64,000 nt of DNA from the NCBI GenBank assembly GCA_950106755.1, contig OX467083.1, forward strand, positions 22,625,029 through 22,689,028, read 5' to 3'. The notes beneath the pieces were generated by a model, which saw nothing but the letters and a program-made list of their open reading frames with translations, was not told the DNA's origin and did no database searches. The position numbers and the translations under genes were made by a program. Shown one piece after another: positions 10,705 through 21,651 of this stretch. The first letter of the stretch is position 1. Each line of letters begins with the position of its first letter. The stretch comes from Climacium dendroides (lineage: Eukaryota; Streptophyta; Bryopsida; Hypnales; Climaciaceae).

Positions 10705-12739
10705 CATTAGTCACATTTGAGTGTATGTGCCCTGTTTTTAACAAAAGTTTTCAATTCTTGGTTTTTTGTTGTCTATTGTGATATGTCTGGCCTATTTTGG
10801 TTGTATATTTGTGAAGTTGGCAATGTTTGAGCGGCCTTTATTTTTGTGTGAATGCTTCATTTGATTCATTGTTTATCAATATACAAGTTGAGGGTGCTTG
10901 AATGTTGAATGAGTGGCCTATGTTTTGTTGCTTGTGCTCAACTTACACTACTATTCTCATCAACAAAGGTAGAATTCAAAATCATTTCAAAAATCGTTGC
11001 TTTTTTCCAAACAATCCTTTACAAAACGAGTAATGGAAATTAGCCTCGTGCACACATCAAAATCTCAGCCATTTCGCAGGACGCGTTCTACTCGAAGAAC
11101 AAAAAAATGCAAGGTGCCACCATTTTAAAAAAAAAATTATCAAGCACTTTATATAACAACAGTACACGGTAATTTGCGGTAATAACCACCTACCAGTCAC
11201 GGTGATACCTGTGCCGCAAATTACCGCGTATGTACATATTCTGGGAACGCTGGACAGGACTGATGATGCTCTGAGGATCCATGCATCAGCCGCTAGACTC
11301 TAGACTAGGGCCATTCCCCGTCGTTGACCCCAGACTGGGAATCAAATAACCTTGTCATCCTATTTGGGAATAATTTCTTTATAGGATCAGTCTCCTCATG
11401 CATGCATGCATGCACCAATGATAGGCTTCATTGACCATCTACGAGCCATTTCCACACGAGCCATTCCCAACAACACTTCATTCACGGTGGTGGTGGTCTT
11501 TTCAAAAGGAATTCTCCTTCTTCCCACATCGAAATTCAATGTCCGTTATATTAGTTTTGAATGAAGTCAGAACAAAGCGCTTCACGAAGTTGTTTTTGTT
11601 TTTGTGAATTCTTGCTTTGAAAGCAGCTCTTGAATCTTTACCAAATGACCCATTTTTCTTGGATGGAATTGACGTAGAAATATTCTACTCTAATCGTATG
11701 AAAATATGAGGGCTCTGTCCGAAAAAGGAATGAGGCGTAGTGAAAGGTTTCACAGCAGTTGTTTCCGCGGGCCATGCCGCATTCTCCGTGTGGGCAGGGT
11801 CAACGATGCGAAGTCCGCGTCGATTCAGCTGACCAACTGACAGACGTCGGGGAACCTCGGTGGCAAGAGCGGCCGACGGGACTGTTGCCGAGGGCCATCT
11901 ACTGTTGGGGAATGGCAACTTGGGCCGTCTTGGGGAGTTGGGCTGCTGGAGGAGGACACCTAGCCCCCTGGAGCCTACTACGAGGAAACGTGCGCAGCTA
12001 CGAAGAATCGAGAAAGAGCGCAACCCTGTTTACCAAGAAACTGCCGTGATGACACAATCATGAGACGGACGCATTTTTCTTTTCTTAACAGGAAGTGGCA
12101 GATCGACATTAGGAAAGTATCCCCTGATTGAGAGAGTATTGTTGCAATGCAATACTGCAATAGTATATTTTGCAGTGGATAGGGCACACCCTCCGTTGAA
12201 ATTGTATTGTTGCATTATTGAAAACAGGATGTTTTTTTAGTACTCTACTCTTCTTGAAACAATACTGTTGCAACAGTAATGTTGCAATGGGGGGCTTTTT
12301 CCCCACGCATGTTCTCCCTTGGATGCAGGGATGGATGGAGAGGGGCAACCAGGTTCCGTCGTTCCCTGCGTCATTGGCCGATTTGCAAGTCTGTTCTTGG
12401 CTTACAAAACAGCCCTATTTCACAAGCCATAGGAGGATTCTGAAAAACTTCATCAATTTTACAAGTCCCAACAACCCAAGTCATCTATTTTGGAGGATGG
12501 GTGGGCATTCTTGAAGGTAGGAGGTTCTAAAAGCACATAGGCTTTAGAATTGTTCACCTCTTCAAATGGACACTATTTGTACGTGTTGCTTTTCCCTAGG
12601 CTTCAACAATGTACAAAAGGGTACATTTGAGGAGGTGGGCGATTTTAGAGCCCTATGCCATTCCTACTTCAAAACTTCATAACTAATTCCAAAGAGCTCC
12701 AAAAAACATGAAACAACTTGTGTTAGACGGCAGTTCCCA

Positions 12740-13430
12740 CTTGTCTTTCAAGGAAAATTGATTGAAAAATATTTCAAGAAGCTTCGCCTCCCCCAATGCC
12801 CCAAATCCAGTTTCTGCTCTTGGGTGAGCAATTTATGGACCTTCTACCTTACCATAATTCCTCTCCCTCCCTGCCTGTCCGACTCCCTGTTGACCCCAGA
12901 GTGCCTGTCTCTGACACTTGACTCCAGAGTAGCAGCATCATTCCTCTCACTCACCAAGCTAAACCAGCCCATTGTGGTCAGAATGAGGAATTTGACATCA
13001 TCTTGTTGTTGAAATTTTGCAATTTTTTTCCTACACTAGTACAAGTGTGAGAAACAGCAAGTGCAATTGAAATTATAATTTTTTTGACAAAGTATGAATT
13101 TGCCAGGAATTTTTAAAGTGTTCAGCCCCAAAGAGTCTGTAGACTACCTTAAAACCAACAAAATCTGAATCTGTAATGCTCATCTCACTATCTAATGCAG
13201 TCAAAATATTTTCTATTGTAGAAGGCCAAAAAAGTCAATTTTTACAATGAATTTCACACTGAAAAATCAGAAGTTTCTAATGAGGTAAGTATTCACTCCA
13301 TTGCTGTCATGTAAGACATGCATTGTGGCCCACATCTCACATACTGGAAAAAACCCCACAATGAGTCATTTCCTACGTGACCGCAATGGGTCATTTGACT
13401 GCAATGGGCTGATTTCCCTTAGTTCTAGTC
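12740..13430 (+). repeat. Paralogous repeat carrying an empty TTAA site
   Basis: The reverse complement of 12,955-13,430 matches 57,285-57,565 joined directly to 58,492-58,690. The DNA between those two blocks is the inserted TTAA element. The present copy has an undisturbed TTAA at 13,149-13,152. A further block (12,745-12,830) matches 60,045-60,135 in direct orientation. Function unknown; no conserved frame. Confidence 0.85.
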
Positions 13431-13755
13431 ACTAAGTTATCGTCAAGGTTTTCTTTTCTCATTCCCTGCAGGCGTCGTTCCGTTCCCCTGTCTCATTGCC
13501 TTTTTGGCTGCTTGTGCCACCCTCATCCTCCCACTACCGTACGCTGAGGTCAGTTTTGGCAGCAGGATTTGCTTTTCTTGACTTTGGACACTTTGTTCTT
13601 ACGATTTTTTTCAACACTCCCAATTGTAATTTGATTTTTTTTCTGCTCAGATGTTGGTGTGTTCCTTTTTCTAAATTTTCTCCAAAATAATTTTCAAATA
13701 TTCACAATTAGTAACAACGAAATTTTTTCAAATTTTCAAAAACAGTTGTACAATA

Positions 13756-14131
13756 GGGGTAGTCACACCTTCTTCACACCCGAGTTGAAGAATGGAGAAC
13801 ACGGATGTGGCGCATTGGGGTTTGGTTGATGTTGTTCTTTTGTAGTAGAATATACTTAAGTACATATATCTTCCGCACTCCCACTCTTCACCTCCAGAGG
13901 TGAAGATTGGGAGTGCAGAAGATATATGTACTTAAGTTTAGTCTTTTATGCTCTCTTTTTTCCTTTTTCAAATGACACTTTCCCCATTTATTCATTCTCC
14001 ACCCTAAACACATCTTTTAGGGGTGTCACACCTTCTTCACCCTCCGGGGCTTCCCATTAGCTCCTCCAAACCCTCACCAACTTCTCATTCTCCATTCTTC
14101 AAGTGCCAAGTGAAGAAGGTGTGACTACCCC
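13756..14131. mobile_element. TA-flanked MITE with nested hairpin
   Basis: TIRs GGGGTAGTCACACCTTC and GAAGGTGTGACTACCCC bound 376 bp and are flanked by TA on both sides. The inverted repeat continues inward (GAAGAATGGAGAA and its complement). A nearly perfect internal palindrome lies at 13,854-13,937 (ACTTAAGTACATATATC arm). A second inward-facing end (GGGGTGTCACACCTTC near 14,020) shows that a shorter copy is embedded. The TA flanks suggest Tc1/mariner-type insertion. Confidence 0.7.
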
Positions 14132-15118
14132 TAATTTTTAAAGGTTTTACACACGATCCAAATTTTCCCTACTTATTTCTGAAACTGACCTACACGTACA
14201 GTACTACGCTACTCTCAACATGAATTTTTAAACTGTGTCGTTCTACTGCATAGGCCGGCGTTCTCTGCAAAATTTGGTAGCTGAAGAAAGGTTTTGGAAT
14301 TTGACAGTTGGTGATTATGGGGATAGAGTCCACAAGAGTGGAAATTTGTGAAGTTGTAAAATTTCTTCTAGACTCTAGACTGGGGTGATTCCTCTCACTC
14401 CCTGTCCGTCTCCATGTTGACCCCAGATGTGGGCTTGATCGAAGGGGAGCTGACGATGGTGCTGTCCGGCATTGCCTTGGCGTACAACGACGCGATCTAC
14501 TTGCAAGGCTACAAGAAATTTACAATTTTCCATTCTTGTGCACTAGCTCTATCCACATAATCATCAACTGTCGAATTCAAAACCTTTTCTTCAGTTACCA
14601 AATTTTGCAGAGAATGCCTTTGCAGTCAAGGTAAAGCATTGCTCTGCAAGGAATTTCAAATCTGCGCCGCAAAATGCATTGAAAATCACAAGAGATACAC
14701 GAATCTGATCCCGCACAGAAGTTTCATCAGCGGAACGGCCAATGACGCAGGGAACCTCGTTGCCCCTCCTCCATCCATCCCTGCATCCAAGGGACAGCAT
14801 CAATCTGCCACTTCCTGTTAAGAAAAGAAAAATGCGTCCGTCTCATGATTGTGTCATCACGGCAGTTTCTTGGTAAACAGGGTTGCGCTCTTTCTCGATT
14901 CTTCGTAGCTGCGCACGTTTCCTCGTAGTAGGCTCCAGGGGGCTAGGTGTCCTCCTCCAGCAGCCCAAGTCCCCAACAGTCTGGGGTCAACGACGAGGAA
15001 TGGCCTAGTCTAGAGTCTAGCGGCTGATGCATGGATCCTCAGAGCATCATCAGCCCTGTCCAGTGTTCCCAGAATACACACGCGGGAATTCGCGGCACAG
15101 GTAGCACCGTGGCTGGTA

Positions 15119-15602
15119 GGCGCAGGGAGAATTGGCGGCCAGGGAGGACTGACCCCTCTATTGCCCCAACCGGGGGTAAATGTAAAAATTGCCCCGTTTT
15201 TGGGACCGTGTAAAATTTGTTTCTCTACACCTCCCTAGACTAATTTGGGGTCTCTGATTGCAAATATGAATTCAAAATTTGCAAATTTTTTCATGAATGG
15301 CAAATAAAAATATTTCAGTGTTTTATCCAGGGGTAGAAAACGGGGCAATAGAGGGGTCAGTCCTCCCTGGCCGAGAATTGGCCCCCTCATTGCCCCGGTC
15401 AACTGTGGTTTGACAAAAAAGTCCCCTATGTTGTGCCAATTTTTTGGCAATTCTTGCATCTCCCTAGAGAAATTTGGAGCCTCTCATTGCAAATATGAAT
15501 TCAAATATGAATTCAGAATTTCAAAAAAAAACTAAGCCTTCCAAATAAAAAATTCCATTGCTTGCCCTGGAGGGGCAATGAGGGGGTCAATTCACCCTGG
15601 CC
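15119..15602. mobile_element. MULE-type MITE, interrupted by a second one
   Basis: The outer element starts GGCGCAGGGAGAATTGGC and, read inward from the right, GGCCAGGGTGAATTGACC. It is flanked by TGGCTGGTA (15,110-15,118) and TGGTTGGTA (15,603-15,611), a 9-bp TSD with one change. The left arm of the inverted duplication (about 11,190) lacks it, so the site is polymorphic between arms. The interior shares a TTGCAAATATGAATTC core with the other members of this family. No coding capacity. Confidence 0.85.
15137..15372. mobile_element. MULE-type MITE nested in the preceding one
   Basis: A 236-bp element with long TIRs (GGCCAGGGAGGACTGACC and its complement). It is flanked by an identical 10-bp TSD, GAGAATTGGC, at 15,127-15,136 and 15,373-15,382. 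The target lies inside the terminal repeat of the outer element. TSD length and TIR length fit Mutator-like elements. Almost the same sequence recurs at 28,077-28,312, so this subfamily moved recently. Confidence 0.9.
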
Positions 15603-16610
15603 TGGTTGGTAGGTGGCTATTACCACAAATTACCGTGTACTGTTGTTGTATAAAGTGCTTGATAATTATTTTTTTAAATGGTGGCACCTTGCATTTTTTG
15701 TTCTTCCAATAGAACGCATCTTGCGAAATGGCTCAGATTTTGATGTGTGCGCAAGGCTAATTTCCATTACTCGTTTTGTAAAGGATTGCGAAGTGTTGGA
15801 AATGTTTGTAAAAAAACAACAGTTTTTGAGATGATTTTCTACCTTTGTTGATGAAAATAGAAGTGTAAGTAAGTTGAGCACAAGAAACATTCAACATTCA
15901 AGCACCCATAACCATAGTGTGGTGAAGCAACATTCATCCTCCACCGACCCTAGCACCAAGCAACAACCAATTTCTACCAATTTAAAGTATTCGGAAATGA
16001 GTTTCTTTACGTGGCAGGATTGAGATAGGTTCCACTAGAGATAGATTAGCGGATTCACATGAGATGCCGATGCACAAGCCGATTCACAATTAGCTTTCAT
16101 TGTTGTTTTGAACAACCCTTGTTGATTATCCAAGTTAGATCTAGAAAGCAGTTCAGGCGTAGTGTACGAGGTCCCTTTTTCTTGCAAGGGACGACCTACA
16201 TTCAAAACTTTAGGGTTAGAATAAAATTCTTTTAAAACTGCTAAATGGTGACCAAAGCTTTCATCGGCACTCGGTTGCTTCTAATACTGCGGGTACATGA
16301 TACTGAAAGTGTCCAACAACTCTTGTTGCGAAAATCAGTAGTCTAGTTCACTTGAAAGTGACTAAGCAAGCTTTGCTAGACCAAAAATAAGCTCCAAGTT
16401 AGTGACCACAAGTGGTTTTAACCAAATGAGTTCAAAAACAAATAGAAAAGTTCACAGATTTAGACATTCACCATTCACAATGAACTACACGACTTAGAAC
16501 ATCACTAAGAAGAAACACCTAAGCAACTAAGCAATCCAAACATCCAAGCAACCTTAAATGCAAAACACCAAAGCAACCTATACAACTAAAACATTAGAAT
16601 ATGCAGTGAT

Positions 16611-17378
16611 CTCGGGAGGGTCACTTAGAGTGTCCATTAAAAACCATGTGCGAATAAAACTTTGGACCCCTGTATATTTTTTGAATTTTAAATAAAATAA
16701 AATTAAAAATATATAAATAGATTTTTTTACTTTGAAAGTTTATGTTTTGAATTATTGATATTTTTATTTGTTAATAATAATTAGTTACAAATTTTTGAAA
16801 TAAAAAGATACATTGTAGAACTGAAAAATAACTTTCACACCCCTATATTATATAAAAAAAATTGTCTAAAAAATGAATAAAAAATTCCTAAAGATAACTC
16901 TCTATTGAAAGTTCACTTTGAGTTGAATATTGATGCAATGGTCATCTAAAGGTGTTCTCTAAAAATATTTGAGTTAAAAAAACATGCTGTTTTAGTGCAT
17001 TTTTAACCTCTTATAGAAATTATATTTTATTTGAGTTTGAAAATTTGGGAGTAGAATCCTATAGTCATTAGTAAACAACACTATAAGAAAATTGTGATTT
17101 TGGTGACAGTTTTTGGTGATGTCTATTGTGACAACCTATATTTTTATGTCAACTTTAATGTTCAACAAAATATCAAGATCAACATTGTCATGTTTTGTTA
17201 GACATTATAGTTGACATAAAAAGTGTAGGTTGTTACAAAAGACGTCACCAAAAACTGTCACCAAAAACATGGTTTTCTTATAGTGCAATGCTCAAAATTT
17301 GAAGTTAAAATTATAGTTTATTAAAAATTGCTTGTTTGCACGTGGTTTGTTGTAGTAGAACTAAGTGCACCCTCCGAG
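16611..17378. mobile_element. hAT-like MITE with 8-bp TSD
   Basis: A 768-bp element starting CTCGGGAGGGTCACTTAG and ending with the complement of CTCGGAGGGTGCACTTAG. The octamer GCAGTGAT flanks both sides (16,603-16,610 and 17,379-17,386). Its interior resembles that of the 5,385-5,900 element (TTTGAAAGTTTATGTT, AAAAAGATACATTGTA). It is interrupted by the small CACTA element at 17,079-17,285. Non-coding. Confidence 0.85.
17079..17285. mobile_element. CACTA-type MITE with 3-bp TSD
   Basis: A 207-bp foldback beginning CACTATAAGAAAA and ending TTTTCTTATAGTG, flanked by CAA on both sides. The inverted repeat is long (GGTGACAGTTTTTGGTGA against TCACCAAAAACTGTCACC), so nearly the whole element can fold. 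It sits inside the hAT-like MITE and is therefore younger. Confidence 0.88.
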
Positions 17379-17784
17379 GCAGTGATTGTAGTGAAGCACT
17401 AAGATAAAAAAAATGACAAATTAAAAAATGACAAAGAGAACTATAGAAATACAATAAAATGGAAAGGTAATGGATTAGACTCACTCAAGCACTATTGCTA
17501 GACTTCCTCGTCTTATAGAAATAAAGCATGACAACACACATTCATGAAAAAATATACAATAGAATAGAACAAAAAAGACAAAACAACAAAAGACAAAAAA
17601 ATAGGAAGTGAAGTAGCATACCCATAAACTATCACTGAATGTTGGCCTATGTATTTAGAAAGTACTCCTCCATGACAAAGATGTGATCCCCCGTCAAATT
17701 GTAATGACAACGTGCAAAAATAGTGGTTACATCAAAGTAAAAAACCGCTACCCTCACTGTTTTTAGAAGTCTCCCTCCATTCCA

Positions 17785-17968
17785 AAGGAATTTGGGCACA
17801 GGAAAGGGAAATGAGTTCTTGATCCTACTTGAACTCAGCTATGGTGAAGGCAGTAGATTCTTCTACAAACATCCTAGGAATTTGGGCACAGAAAAGGGAA
17901 ATGAGCTCTTGATCCCACTTGAACTCAGCTATGGTGAAGGCAGTAGATTCCTCTATAAACATCCTAGC
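17785..17968. repeat. 90-bp tandem duplication inside the hAT-like pseudogene
   Basis: Two direct 90-bp units start at 17,791 and 17,881 and differ at only a few positions. Because 90 is divisible by 3, the duplication keeps frame: on the minus strand both units encode a segment with FVEESTAFTIAEF or FIEESTAFTIAEF. It lies at the 3' end of the pseudogene. Confidence 0.9.
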
Positions 17969-19370
17969 CAAATTGGCCTGGCAAACTTTAATCAAATAAA
18001 AGAAGTCACAAATGAAAACATCATGAGACTACAAGAACTTGATCAAGCAATGGAAGGCATTCAACATTGGTATGAAACAAGCTAGAGACAACAACACTTC
18101 AATGTCTGCAAGGTAGTCGAAGTTTTTGGCTGTTGTACTATTGCCCTTTTGGCTAGCAAAAGCCATGTCAAGCCCTGTTTTGACCAATAAGGTCAGACAT
18201 AATTTGTTGAGCTAGGTTGTGCATTGAAATCCAACAAGTATCAACATTTTTAAACCTTTAGTTTCCATAAAATCAGCAAGCTTTTGAAGCTCAATGTGTC
18301 GCTTATGGCTGCGACAAAAGTAAAAATGAATAATTGACACAAAGCCTCCAAACGTGAGACCATAGGATAGTTGAAAAGAGTTTCAACAACAAGATTCAAG
18401 CAGTGACTTGTACAACTAGATGCAAGACAAAATGGAGCCCAATTGTTGGAAATTTGGGTTGAAACCCCATTTTTTGAACCTTAGAAAGTGAACACTCCAT
18501 CTACCCCAAAGGAGACAAGTTTTTAAACAATCTACTCACGTATTAGGCCTCCCTCACCTAGTAACACGTGCATAATAACATTAGTCAAGTGATCTGTAGT
18601 TCCACCGTCAAATACACAAGAAAGATGCAAGAGGTGTGGGATTCTCTCCTATGAATCAACAGCATAAACATGCATCCCTATCCACAAAGTATTGTCTACT
18701 ATTGTTACCTCATCAACGCTAATGGAGACATATTTGGCAAATTGGACAACAACCTTAAAGACAGACATGACACATGCGTAAAGGTATTCGTTCATTTCCT
18801 AGCCAAATGTCTCCAACCAAGTTTTTGGGATACACTCTTTACCTTCAAATGCCTCAGTAAGTACTGCTTGTGTTCATAATTGCACATGGGGCAACCAAAA
18901 GAAAAAACTTGAAACAAGGTTGAAAATTGTACCCCCTTCCTACTTGCTTCCCTCTCTAGGCTAGCTACAAGTTCATCAGCAATAGTGTCGACTAGCCTCC
19001 ATGCCGCCCACACCTTATTGAATTACAAATGTTTGTAATCTTGCTTAACATACGTATCACCTTGCTTCAAATGGGGGAAGGACTTGCCATTGAATTTGTA
19101 GGTACTCTTTCCCTTGTGCTTTTCTAGGTTGTTGCCCTTCAGCACCATCATTTTTCTTCTACCAGTGATGTTGCTACAACTCTTGCACACTACGTCGGTG
19201 AGATTGCCTACTGCATCAAATTCCCCCTCAACCCAAGTAATTTGTGGCCCACACCTCTTGCCACCTCTATGTCATGGTCATGGGTGCAACTTTTTATCTT
19301 TTCCGCGGTTGCTTCTCTTTCTTAATACTCGTGATTTCAAGCACCGGATTGGGAAGAGCCTTTGAGATCA
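17785..19370 (-). pseudogene. hAT-like transposase-derived protein (C17orf113/ZNF862-like), broken
   Basis: Conceptual translation of the minus strand in several frames gives blocks of a hAT-related, DUF4371-like family. An N-terminal zinc region reads DVVCKSCSNITGR then KGNNLEKHKGK (about 19,110-19,205). Next come KGVQFSTLFQVFS (about 18,930), SVDEVTIVDNTLWIGMHVY (18,650-18,725), LSCVFDGGTTDHLT, and NNWAPFCLASSCTSHCLNL (18,385-18,450). The C-terminal part reads DIEVLLSLACFIPMLNAF and DVFICDF (17,985-18,105). Frames shift and stops are frequent, so it is a decayed transposase or domesticated relative. The family assignment is from memory of these motifs. Confidence 0.75.
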
Positions 19371-20569
19371 TTGTAGAGGAAGAGCAGCTATAGTAACAAA
19401 TTAGGGAGTTGCATTTCAAAAATGTACGTCTAATGTACATCAATTCTTGGGCAATAGGTGTGTGATCCCCCCGACAGGTATTTTTTGAGGCCATGCGTGT
19501 TGCGAGATGAGCCAAACGTCCGGACTTAAAAGTTGTCAGGCAACTTCTTTCTTGGCGCCATTGAGAAATGAAAGTTTACATCTACAAGAAACACCCCGAG
19601 CAGCACAAATGGCAAACATACAACCCAGCAAACAATAACTAAAAGACGGAAAGATAAGCAACAACCAATAATTTCAAAACACAAAGGATAGAAAATTAAA
19701 CTGACACTTCGAGAGATAGAGAGACATATGCAGCTTATGCATGGATCACAATTCAACTAGGGCGCTTAAAATCATTGCCAAAATTGACAAACTTTGCATT
19801 TTTTTATCCACCAAAATGAAAACCACCGAAACACATCGTTGCTTGTTGCGTCGGCGCACTCAATTTGAAATTGCAAAACACCAAGACAATATTAAATCCA
19901 AAAAGCCTCCATTTCCAAATTGAAGTGAATGCATGAGACAATTGTAGCCAACATCTCCCAAAGTCCTCCAAAGTCTAGCTCCCAAGTTTAGTGTTTCTAA
20001 ATCCCAAGTCCCGATTCCCGAAAATGACAACGTACATTGAAAGCCAAAGTAGCATAATGCCGCAATTGGCCAAGGAATAAACTCATAATTCAAAACAGAA
20101 TGAATGCAATAGGAGTAAATGCAACTACAAGAAGAGTAAATGAATGTGTCCAAGTAAATGCTAAACTCTAGTGCAGAAAGAAAAAGACAGTTATGAAAGG
20201 AGAAGTGACAAGGAGTGTACGATGGCAAAATGGACGGTTGTGATGGAGTCAACTTGCGAAGATCTAATGGTGCAGGTAAAACAAATGCTAACCCTAATTT
20301 CCAACATCGGGGATGAATGCTAACTTTCTTTAGAATGAATATGTGTTTTGTCATCATGTAGCCATAGTCATTAGTGAAATTGCGAAAATCTTCAATTCCC
20401 CTTGATTTTTCCAATGAACATTTAGTCCACCAGAAATCTTGATAGAAACAAAGTGAAATTTAGCCATTTTAGGGAACACTAGTCCTATCCCGACATACTG
20501 CAACACTATATGGCTTGGTACTTCATGTCCACTTTTTTATTTTATTTTTATTTTTTAATGTTTCACTTA
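19371..20569. other. No gene supported
   Basis: The longest opening is 184 codons on the minus strand (19,860-20,414). It is rich in Leu, Phe, Ser and Cys, has no recognisable domain and no intron or paralogue evidence, so I do not call it a gene. Confidence 0.4.
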
Positions 20570-21651
20570 GAGCATCGCTACCAATGCCGCAAAATTGGAC
20601 CACGGCACCAACAAGTGTCGAGGCACTTGCCGCCTCGTGAGATGTAGAGGTGCCGTGGCCATCCAATGTTCCCCACCAACAACTCGTTAAAATTGGATTG
20701 ATCATCATTATTTAAATGCCACGTCATGGGGAATGTCACTGTGGTACTCTTATTATACTTGTTTTGAAGCAAAATTTTGAATTGACTTTTGTCCCATATG
20801 AACATAGTATTAAAGGGCTAAAAGTAAAAATTTTATCTCCTAAATTGTAGATGTCTATTACATGAACATGGTACTAAAAGGTTAAAAGTAGAAGTCTTAT
20901 CTTGTACTTTGTAAACATCTACTAAAGGATTAAAAATAGAAGTTTTATTTTTTACTTTATAGACATCTATTACATACACACACAACTAAAGGATTAAAAG
21001 TAGAAACTTTATTACTTACTTTGTAGATATCTATTACATGTACATGTACTTCTTAATATTTATAGATTCTTTAATTTTATTTAGATGTAAATTCTTATAT
21101 AATCTTATATTCTTAAGTAGAAATTCTTTTATCATTTTTATTTGTGGATTTTGTCCATCCTTCAAACATATGTGGAGTATGCATTGTTGAAGAATTGCTT
21201 CCAAAGCATCCCCACACACTTTGAAGGTTAGGCATAGGTTCACTTAAGATATGATTTATTGTCTTCGTGATGTCTCTTCAAAAATTCCCACTCTTCTGTT
21301 CAGTCCTTTGCTTGAGATCCCATGAAATGTGAAAAAAAAAAAAAAAAAGCACGGTTGCTTCTCCTCAGCCTCACAAAAGTTTTTCCCCTTCTTTGTACAT
21401 CCCCCACTACCCTCCATTACCTCCACGTTAGCATCCACAGAGGCCATAGTCTTTGTTGATCAAATTAGTGTGACTATAAAATTGTCCTCTACAAAGACCC
21501 TCTTTTGCCGAGCAAATGTGAGAGTGACGAGAGAGACGGTAGAATTAGTAACATGACGGGATGCTGGTGTGGAGCCATTTTCTGCTAAAAATGCACGGCA
21601 AATAGAAAGTGCCGTTGCCGAGGTCATTGGGAGTAGTAGGTGGCGATGCTC
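20570..21651. mobile_element. PIF/Harbinger-type element with TTA TSD
   Basis: A 1,082-bp element starting GAGCATCGCTACC and ending GGTGGCGATGCTC, flanked by TTA on both sides (20,567-20,569 and 21,652-21,654). Next to the ends are further complementary patches (AATGCCGC on the left and its counterpart on the right). The TTA target and the GAGCAT terminus fit PIF/Harbinger. No transposase is encoded, so it is non-autonomous. It contains a tandem repeat. Confidence 0.8.
20812..21048 (+). repeat. Degenerate tandem repeat, three to four units of 55-75 bp
   Basis: Repeated blocks AAAGGATTAAAAGTAGAA (variants), a TTTTAT.TT stretch and TAGACATCTATTACAT follow each other three to four times. AT-rich and non-coding, inside the PIF/Harbinger-type element. 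Confidence 0.7.

Larger units (their letters stand above)
8869..12376 (+). repeat. Left arm of large inverted duplication
   Basis: Segments 8,869-9,430, 10,890-11,335, 11,935-12,107 and 12,310-12,376 match, in reverse complement and in order, the right arm at 14,740-16,186. The arms are colinear but interrupted. The left arm has extra DNA at 9,455-10,887 (including a CACTA element), at 11,340-11,935 and at 12,110-12,309. The right arm has two nested MULE derivatives. Long ORFs inside (for example 11,685-12,023) overlap one another on both strands, have no recognisable domains and are not conserved in the other arm. Confidence 0.8.
14740..16186 (-). repeat. Right arm of large inverted duplication
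   Basis: Counterpart of the left arm described at 8,869-12,376. It lacks the MITE at 8,994, the CACTA element and the 11,340-11,935 segment, but carries the nested MULE derivatives at 15,119-15,602. Comparing the arms gives empty sites for insertions in both. Confidence 0.8.

Noticed and set aside
11685..12049. Overlapping ORFs of 96-112 codons on both strands
   Set aside because: They lie in the left arm of the inverted duplication and are not conserved in the right arm. GC-rich DNA opens several frames at once.
15137..15372. Possible link between the GGCCAGGG MULE MITEs and the 48-52 kb MULE transposase
   Set aside because: The candidate termini of the large element (GGGA.A.GCACCCAATG) do not resemble the MITE ends, so no parent-derivative relation is claimed.
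19860..20414. 184-codon minus-strand ORF
   Set aside because: Low-complexity, aromatic-rich translation without domain, paralogue or splice evidence; probably a chance opening.
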